Shown piece by piece: positions 59,196 to 64,000 of a DNA stretch of 64,000 nt; within the stretch, counting starts at the first letter, position 1, and each line of letters begins with the position of its first letter. Source of the stretch: Halopenitus sp041821145 (GTDB lineage: Archaea > Halobacteriota > Halobacteria > Halobacteriales > Haloferacaceae); the NCBI RefSeq assembly GCF_041821145.1, contig NZ_JBGUBC010000001.1, positions 62,001-126,000 on the forward strand, given 5' to 3'. Both the position numbers and the translations under genes were made by a program. Under the pieces are notes generated by a model. The model was not told the origin of the DNA and did no database searches. It was given only the letters and a program-made list of their open reading frames with translations.

Positions 59196-60014
59196 TCACC
59201 CGAGTCGGCCGGAGACGACGAGCCAATCACGAAGGAAGTGGATGAGGAATGGAACCATCACGACGGTCGTGATGACACGCGCGAGTCGGGGATCAATGAC
59301 GGGGACAAGCGCGATCCAGATCGAGGCCATGGCCGCCCCTGCCAGCCCACGGCGGACCTGGCTCTCGGCGAGATCGTGGAGCGTGAGTCCACGACGGGAG
59401 CGAGCGCGCTTTCCGGCGACGAATAGATAGCGTGCGCCGCCAACCGCGAGAAACGCGGCCACGGCAGCCTCATAGCGAACCACGAGCACGGATCCGACGA
59501 GGATCCCGAGGGCGTCAGTCTCCGTATCGAGGCGGGCGCCGAGCGCGGTGACCGAATCCGTCGCCCGCGCAATGGCTCCGTCGACCGCATCGAGGCCGGC
59601 TACGACGCCGAAGAGTATCGCGGGAATCCATCGCCCGGAACCGGCCGTCGGGTCGACGAACACGGTCACGACCGCGAGCCCGGCAAGCGGCGCGAGCGCG
59701 CTCGCACGGATCGCGGTCACCAGGGTGGCGAGGGTGGCGGATTGAGGTCCGACGGCCGATCGGACGGACACGAGCAAGCGATGGCCGAGAAACACGGCAC
59801 CGACGAGAGTGACCGCCATCCCGCCAAAAAACGCGGTCAGGGAGGGCCCCATCTCGCCGGCGATCCCGAGAGAAGAGATCACGATGAGCGATCCCGCCGC
59901 CGTGAGGGCGGCGTGGGTTGCGCCGATCGCATGAAAGCGACGCGACCGAACGGCCTCGCAAGTCCTCTCGTCGGCGTCCTCACCGACGGTGATATCGAAC
60001 GCGCGCGGCGCCAC
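59196..60014 (-). CDS. CDP-alcohol phosphatidyltransferase
   Basis: 272 residues with about six membrane helices. The family motif DG-x2-AR-x8-G-x3-D-x3-D is complete, reading DGAIAR, then G, and GARLDTETD. It transfers a phosphatidyl- or archaeol-phosphate group from a CDP-lipid to an alcohol or sugar alcohol. Acceptor unknown. The gene follows the small membrane protein at 60018-60389 with a 3-base gap and starts with GTG at 60014. Short spacing suggests co-transcription. Confidence 0.86.
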   Translation of the reverse strand: MAPRAFDITVGEDADERTCEAVRSRRFHAIGATHAALTAAGSLIVISSLGIAGEMGPSLTAFFGGMAVTLVGAVFLGHRLLVSVRSAVGPQSATLATLVTAIRASALAPLAGLAVVTVFVDPTAGSGRWIPAILFGVVAGLDAVDGAIARATDSVTALGARLDTETDALGILVGSVLVVRYEAAVAAFLAVGGARYLFVAGKRARSRRGLTLHDLAESQVRRGLAGAAMASIWIALVPVIDPRLARVITTVVMVPFLIHFLRDWLVVSGRLG

Positions 60015-60017
60015 GGG

Positions 60018-60389
60018 TCATGCCTCCCGCCGATAAAGAACGACGAGGACGACGATCAATGCGGCCTGGACGATTTTATCGAGGAAGTGGACTGCCGGAA
60101 CGTCCGCGAGGCCGGCAGGACGATTGAACGCGTACCACAACACGATCTGCACCCCGACGTAAGGGATACCGGTGAGATACAGCAGGCGCCGTCGATAGCC
60201 GACTGCAAGCAGGTAGATCGCTCCGAGGAACCCGCCCGTGGCCAGCAGGAACGCAACTCCCATCGGGTGGGGCAGAAAACCGACGCCCAACACGAGATGG
60301 ACGAGCGCACTCGAGAGCGCAAGCGCGATCCCGAACCAATGAAGCGGCGTCAACGAGTCGAGGTCGAACCGGTCTGCCGCCTGAACCAT
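60018..60389 (-). CDS. Small four-helix membrane protein, unknown
   Basis: 123 residues with four membrane helices (WFGIALALSSALVHLVLGV, AFLLATGGFLGAIYLLAV, LLYLTGIPYVGVQIVLWYA, FLDKIVQAALIVVLVVLY). It is conserved-looking in haloarchaea but no function is known to me. It sits immediately upstream of the CDP-alcohol transferase and may act with it. I chose the ATG at 60389 (MVQAADRFDLDSLTPLHW), since an in-frame upstream start at 60485 adds a charged extension. Confidence 0.78.
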   Translation of the reverse strand: MVQAADRFDLDSLTPLHWFGIALALSSALVHLVLGVGFLPHPMGVAFLLATGGFLGAIYLLAVGYRRRLLYLTGIPYVGVQIVLWYAFNRPAGLADVPAVHFLDKIVQAALIVVLVVLYRREA

Positions 60390-60502
60390 GGCAGTTCTAC
60401 GGACGACGATCGTGAATAATCCTTGGGTCGTGCTCACAAGCAGTCGCCTCGAATCGTCCGGTGAATCGGTTTCACGATCCCCCACTCCTTCACAGAGAGA
60501 TC

Positions 60503-61492
60503 TCAGGGATAGGTCAAAAGCACCTGCAGCGCCTCATCAGGATGACCGTCGAGGAGATCGTAGGCCGTCGGCGCCTCCGCAAGCGGCATGCGGTGGGTGA
60601 TGACGGTCTCCGGATCGAACCGCTCGAGGCGGTCGAGTGCGACATCGATCCGACGGGATTTGTCCCACCGTCCCCGAAGTTCCGGATGGATCGTGCTCAC
60701 CTGACTCGAGACCACCTCGATCCGATCGCGGTGGAACCGACCGCCGAGGTCGATGGGTGCCCGCTTGGTGCCGTACCAGGACCCAACCACGATCCGCGAA
60801 TCGTATCCCACGGCGTCGATCGCGTCATCGAGCGTTCCCGGCCGTCCCGACACCTCGATCGCGAGATCCGCGTCCAGGTCCCTCGTTACGAGTGCCTCCG
60901 GGGTTCGCGTCACGTCCGCACCGAGTTTACACGCGATTTCACGGCGAGCGTCGATCGGATCGACGACGACGAGTCGCTCCAGCGGGAACCCCGCGAGCAC
61001 GTGGATCACACAGAGCCCGATGACGCCGGCGCCGAAGACGACGACGCGCTCACCGACCCGCGGATGTGCGTCCAACACCAGGTTCGTGGCGGTCTCCATC
61101 GAGGGCAGTAGCGCGCCGGCCTCCGAAGAGACCTCCTCCGGCAGCGCGACGACGTCCGTCGGCGAGATCGTGAATCGACTCTGGTGGGGATGGAACGCGA
61201 AGACGGATTCGCCGAGCCACCCATCATCGAGGGCCGTCCCGACGTCCGTCACCGTCCCCGCGGCCGCATAGCCGTACCGCATCGGATACTCGAAGCCGCC
61301 CTCGAAGGCGTCAAGGGTCTCGTCGACGGGGACTGCCGGCGTCTCGTCGCGGTAGACGAGCAGCTCGGTGCCGCTACTTATCGCGGACAGATCGGTCTCG
61401 ACGAGGAGTTCTTCGGCGCCCGGCGATGGAACGTCGACGGGGCGAACCTCGATCGAGCGGTCGTCCACGAAGTAAACGGCACGGCCGGTCAT
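60503..61492 (-). CDS. Zn-type MDR dehydrogenase, BchC-like
   Basis: 329 residues of the medium-chain dehydrogenase superfamily. The catalytic-domain hint is LSAISSGTELLVYRDETPAV, which resembles the ISSGTE of BchC-type and related dehydrogenases. The Rossmann fold is VVVFGAGVIGLCVIHVL, with the pyridine nucleotide-binding acidic residue in VVDPIDA. The structural zinc cysteine cluster is absent. Substrate unknown. It stands upstream of the small membrane protein and CDP-alcohol transferase and is same-strand with the PTPS-GT-MT genes. Confidence 0.84.
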   Translation of the reverse strand: MTGRAVYFVDDRSIEVRPVDVPSPGAEELLVETDLSAISSGTELLVYRDETPAVPVDETLDAFEGGFEYPMRYGYAAAGTVTDVGTALDDGWLGESVFAFHPHQSRFTISPTDVVALPEEVSSEAGALLPSMETATNLVLDAHPRVGERVVVFGAGVIGLCVIHVLAGFPLERLVVVDPIDARREIACKLGADVTRTPEALVTRDLDADLAIEVSGRPGTLDDAIDAVGYDSRIVVGSWYGTKRAPIDLGGRFHRDRIEVVSSQVSTIHPELRGRWDKSRRIDVALDRLERFDPETVITHRMPLAEAPTAYDLLDGHPDEALQVLLTYP

Positions 61493-61752
61493 CGTCTGGC
61501 GTCCGACGATCGGTTCCCGACGTCGACTCCGACCGGTCGAATCCGGGGTCGGGGACCTCCGGACGCTCGTCGCGAGCGAGACGAGGGGGACGACAACCGA
61601 CCCACGACCTGCGTCATGAACATGAACGGAGATGGGACCGCGACGGTATAATTGGTGTGGGCATCACCGTCGCCGGTGGCGTTCCTGCGATCGGGGTTCG
61701 ATCCCCGCGGACGCCGAAGCATTGATGCTCTCTCCAGGAGTACCAACGGGTG

Positions 61753-62238
61753 ATGATCCGAGCACGGGTGACACGAATCCACAGCCGGGTTCGTGAAGAA
61801 CTCGAGTCCGCCTTCCTCGAGGACCACACGCCGCGTGAGATCGCCGTGAGCTTCAGCCTCGGCGTGTTCATCACGGCGCTCCCGACGCTCGGCGTCGGCG
61901 TGGCGGTATTTCTCGTGCTTGCGTATCTTTTCAAACAGCTGAGCAAGATCGCGCTTTTCGCATCGGTAATCGTTCTCAATCCGGCTGTGAAGTGGGGCGT
62001 CTACGGGACGAGCTACTGGCTTGGAACCCGCCTGCTCGCGCCCGTCCCCGAGGAAGCGATCGACGCTGTGACGCCCGTTACAGGCTCGGAACTTCTGATC
62101 CGGCTGTGGGTCGGAAATCTACTGTTGGCGACGATCTTCGCCATCGTCGCCTACGTCGTCGCGATCCGGCTCGTGGTCGAGTTCCGGCGGCGCGAGGCCG
62201 ATCTGGAGGCGCTCCCGATCGATCTCGACGGCAAATAG
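61753..62238 (+). CDS. DUF2062 membrane protein
   Basis: 161 residues. Three to four membrane helices occupy about 33-150, with the conserved motif REIAVSFSLGVFITALPTLG and the re-entrant-like KWGVYGTSYWLGTRLL. DUF2062 is widespread but without settled function. An in-frame GTG at 61750 directly precedes the ATG at 61753; I use the ATG. It is divergent from the dehydrogenase gene and about 60 bases upstream of the aminotransferase. Confidence 0.85.
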   Translation: MIRARVTRIHSRVREELESAFLEDHTPREIAVSFSLGVFITALPTLGVGVAVFLVLAYLFKQLSKIALFASVIVLNPAVKWGVYGTSYWLGTRLLAPVPEEAIDAVTPVTGSELLIRLWVGNLLLATIFAIVAYVVAIRLVVEFRRREADLEALPIDLDGK

Positions 62239-62301
62239 CCAGATCGCGGATCGCCGCCGGGACACACAAAAGACAGGATTACCATCAAGCGACCAAACGA
62301 G

Positions 62302-63510
62302 ATGACCCAGAACACACCCACCGAGATGAACCGACTCTCGGAACGCGTCGACGCCGTCGAACCGCAACAGATCCGTGTGATGTTCGATCTCGCCGAACAA
62401 CAGGACGGCGATCTCGTCCACCTCGAACTCGGTGAGCCGGACTTCGAGACGCCTGAGCACATCGTCGAGGCCGCCTCCGAGGCCGCGCGAAACGGGCGAA
62501 CGAAATACACGTCGAATGCCGGGATCCACGAGCTTCGATCCGCGATCGCGACGAAGCTCTCGTCGGAGGGCGGACGGGAGATCGACCCCGACAACGAGGT
62601 TCTCGTCACAACCGGCGGCGTCGAGGCGCTCCATCTCTCCATCCATGCGGTCGCCGACCCGGGCGATGAGGTCGTCGTCCCCACGCCGGCCTGGCCGAAC
62701 GTGATCGAGCAGGCGCGACTCGCCGGTGCCGTGCCCGTCGAGGTCCCGATGCCCGCAGAGAACGACTTTGAACCCGACACCGAGGCGATACTCGAGGCGA
62801 TCGGCCCGGACACCGCGGCGGTCTCGCTGACCGCTCCATCGAACCCGACGGGGCGAGTGATCCCGGAGGCGGGGATCGAGCGGATCGTCGAGGCAGCCGC
62901 CGAACACGGTGCCTACGTCCTCGCCGACGAGGTCTACCGGGAGTTGACGTACGAGGACATCCCGCCGCGGATCGAACGTATCACCGACCACGAGGAGTGG
63001 GTGTTGTCGATCAACTCCCTGTCGAAGACGTACGCGATGACCGGGTGGCGGGTCGGGTGGGTTACCGGCCCCGCGGACGTTATCGAGGTGATGACGACGA
63101 TCCACGAATATACCACCTCGTGTGTGAACACGCCCGCACAGTACGCGGGGATCGCGGCGCTCACGGGCCCCCACGAACCGATCGATCGGATGAAGGAGAC
63201 GTTTCAGTCACGCCGTGAATACGTTCTCGAACGACTCGCGGAGATCCCTGCCGTCTCCGCCGGCCGACCGGAGGGCGGGTTCTACGTGTTCATCGACGTG
63301 AGTGCCCTCGAGGGATCGAGCATGGCGATCGCGAAACGACTCCTTCGAGAATACGGGGTCGTGACGGCGCCGGGGACGGCCTTCGGAAAGGGTGGCGAGG
63401 GACACCTGCGGATAAGTTTCGCGAACGACATCGATCGGATCGAACTCGGACTCGATCGGTTCGAGTCGATGATCCGATCGGAACTCGAGGAACCGAGCAC
63501 GCCCGAATAG
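62302..63510 (+). CDS. Class I/II aminotransferase (AspC-like)
   Basis: 402 residues, PLP fold type I. The PLP-lysine is in SINSLSKTYAMTGWRVGW. Other conserved parts are LELGEPDFETPEHIVEAA, the pocket Asn in SNPTGRVIPE, Asp and Tyr in LADEVYRELTY, and the Arg that binds the substrate carboxylate in GHLRISFA. It is a typical archaeal aspartate/aromatic aminotransferase; amino-acid preference is not decided. It follows the DUF2062 gene on the same strand with a 63-base gap. Confidence 0.92.
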   Translation: MTQNTPTEMNRLSERVDAVEPQQIRVMFDLAEQQDGDLVHLELGEPDFETPEHIVEAASEAARNGRTKYTSNAGIHELRSAIATKLSSEGGREIDPDNEVLVTTGGVEALHLSIHAVADPGDEVVVPTPAWPNVIEQARLAGAVPVEVPMPAENDFEPDTEAILEAIGPDTAAVSLTAPSNPTGRVIPEAGIERIVEAAAEHGAYVLADEVYRELTYEDIPPRIERITDHEEWVLSINSLSKTYAMTGWRVGWVTGPADVIEVMTTIHEYTTSCVNTPAQYAGIAALTGPHEPIDRMKETFQSRREYVLERLAEIPAVSAGRPEGGFYVFIDVSALEGSSMAIAKRLLREYGVVTAPGTAFGKGGEGHLRISFANDIDRIELGLDRFESMIRSELEEPSTPE

Positions 63511-63964
63511 GACATACAGATAACATATTTCGAGATTCATCGAGAATCGTTCGCGATCCGGATCGTGAGAACGGTGCGGTGCAGTCGGAAGGTAGTCGGC
63601 CTGTGATCCTCCCTAACCCGGTCGCAGTTATCGACTCCACGCTCCCCGTGAACGGCGGGATTCTCGCATTGAGAACGGATAGCCGGCTTCTAAACGGCGG
63701 CGAAGCGACTCGGATAACCGATGGACGTCGGAATGGTGCCTCACGACTCGGACGTGTTCAAAGGGTGGTATCGAGGGGTAATTCCCTCAGTCGAGGGTCG
63801 CTGGTCGGTCACATAATGATTATGATCAGATTATAATATATGATAATCAGTAGAAGGGTTTTTTATGCGCCCCGCGCAAACATGCAGGACGAAATCAGTC
63901 AGAGGGGTGGTATTGGCCTGGGGGGCCAGTCAGATCGAACCCCTGTGAGTGATACCAAACGATC
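63511..63964. other. Gene-free spacer with A/T-rich promoter of next gene
   Basis: About 450 bases without a credible gene. Around 63811-63866 the DNA turns A/T-rich. TGATTAT (63817-63823) and ATAATCA (63843-63849) form an inverted repeat around ATAATATATGATAA, followed by a TATA-like TTTTTATGC at about 63859-63867. A transcript starting about 63892 would have a leader of about 70 bases before the ATG at 63965. Confidence 0.55.
63817..63849. promoter_or_regulatory. A/T-rich inverted repeat upstream of the edge gene
   Basis: Seven-base arms TGATTAT and ATAATCA flank an A/T-rich core. It lies just upstream of the TATA box of the gene starting at 63965. It could be an activator or repressor site, or simply an A/T-rich promoter enhancer. 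The surrounding genome is very GC-rich, so the contrast is notable. Confidence 0.4.
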
Positions 63965-64000
63965 ATGAAACTCACAGACCTAAAGCAGCTGTTCACGGAC
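63965..64000 (+). CDS. Start of a gene, possibly type IV pilin (cut by window)
   Basis: Only the first 12 codons are present (MKLTDLKQLFTD). This opening resembles haloarchaeal type IV pilin precursors, whose short class III signal peptides end near an acidic residue before the hydrophobic assembly helix. The hydrophobic part lies outside the window, so the match is suggestive only. The long A/T-rich promoter and about 70-base leader suggest a highly expressed or specially regulated gene. Confidence 0.35.
   Translation, partial: MKLTDLKQLFTD

Noticed and set aside
1..64000. CRISPR arrays, rRNA, transposases, integrases or prophage genes
   Set aside because: I looked for regularly spaced repeats and for recognisable proteins on both strands and found none; short tandem repeats present lack spacers.

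Overview
The window is a GC-rich, gene-dense stretch of a haloarchaeal chromosome (class Halobacteria). The evidence is very acidic proteomes, many apparently leaderless genes with an A/T-rich TATA box about 26-30 nt upstream of the start codon, CGATCG-rich DNA, and a typical archaeal gene set: ABCE1, TFB, a thermosome subunit, RIO1 kinase, a Dim2-like KH protein, the archaeosine queDEC genes, an archaeal-type MetG and an AglD-like glycosyltransferase. I cannot assign a genus. I see no rRNA, CRISPR array, transposase, integrase or prophage module. Two tRNA genes, Arg(CCG) and Ser(CGA), are present.

Layout. 1-9.8 kb: ABCE1 (cut by the left edge) with an EMC6-like membrane protein, a small wHTH regulator, haloarchaeal unknowns, a methyltransferase, a pilin-like protein, a secreted protein divergent from a membrane-anchored wHTH protein, and etfBA. 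9.9-20.3 kb: a degenerate M48-like membrane protein behind a MutS-family ATPase, LarE, RIO1, a KaiC/RadA-like ATPase, a wHTH gene with a clear operator-like palindrome, a Dim2-like KH protein, the thermosome and a membrane-anchored ferredoxin. 20.4-29.4 kb: a looser, somewhat more A/T-rich accessory stretch that begins at tRNA-Arg. It holds a GYD protein, a zinc-ribbon protein, a cold-shock protein, a histidine kinase, a likely CorC/HlyC remnant, an AEC transporter, the queD-queE-queC cluster, a UspA protein and a Nudix/eIF2B-like fusion. 29.6-36.5 kb: a two-gene AddB/AddA-like helicase-nuclease operon. 36.5-46.1 kb: a MinD-like ATPase with a partner, tRNA-Ser, an isopropylmalate/citramalate synthase, aroD-DUF192, TFB, a BtuF-like protein, a YjjX-type NTPase and an AglD-like GT/flippase-like fusion. 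46.2-56.3 kb: wHTH proteins, a HAD hydrolase, SPFH + NfeD, pyruvate kinase, MetG and a minimal RNase R.

56.3-61.5 kb is the most intriguing stretch. Six same-strand genes encode a Zn-type dehydrogenase, a small membrane protein, a CDP-alcohol phosphatidyltransferase, a cysteine-free PTPS/QueD paralogue, a GT4 glycosyltransferase and a SAM methyltransferase. It reads like a small biosynthetic pathway, perhaps for a pterin-derived or glycosylated lipid-linked molecule, with no function I recognise. The window ends with a DUF2062 membrane protein, an aminotransferase, and the first 12 codons of a gene that looks like the start of a type IV pilin behind an A/T-rich promoter.

Functionally the window mixes translation and ribosome biogenesis (ABCE1, RIO1, KH, MetG, tRNAs), RNA modification (queDEC), DNA repair (MutS-like, AddAB-like), central metabolism (pyk, aroD, etfBA, leuA/cimA-type) and surface biology (AglD-like, pilins, EMC6-like). 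Start sites are my choices from TATA spacing, Shine-Dalgarno matches and family N-termini, and can differ from automated calls.
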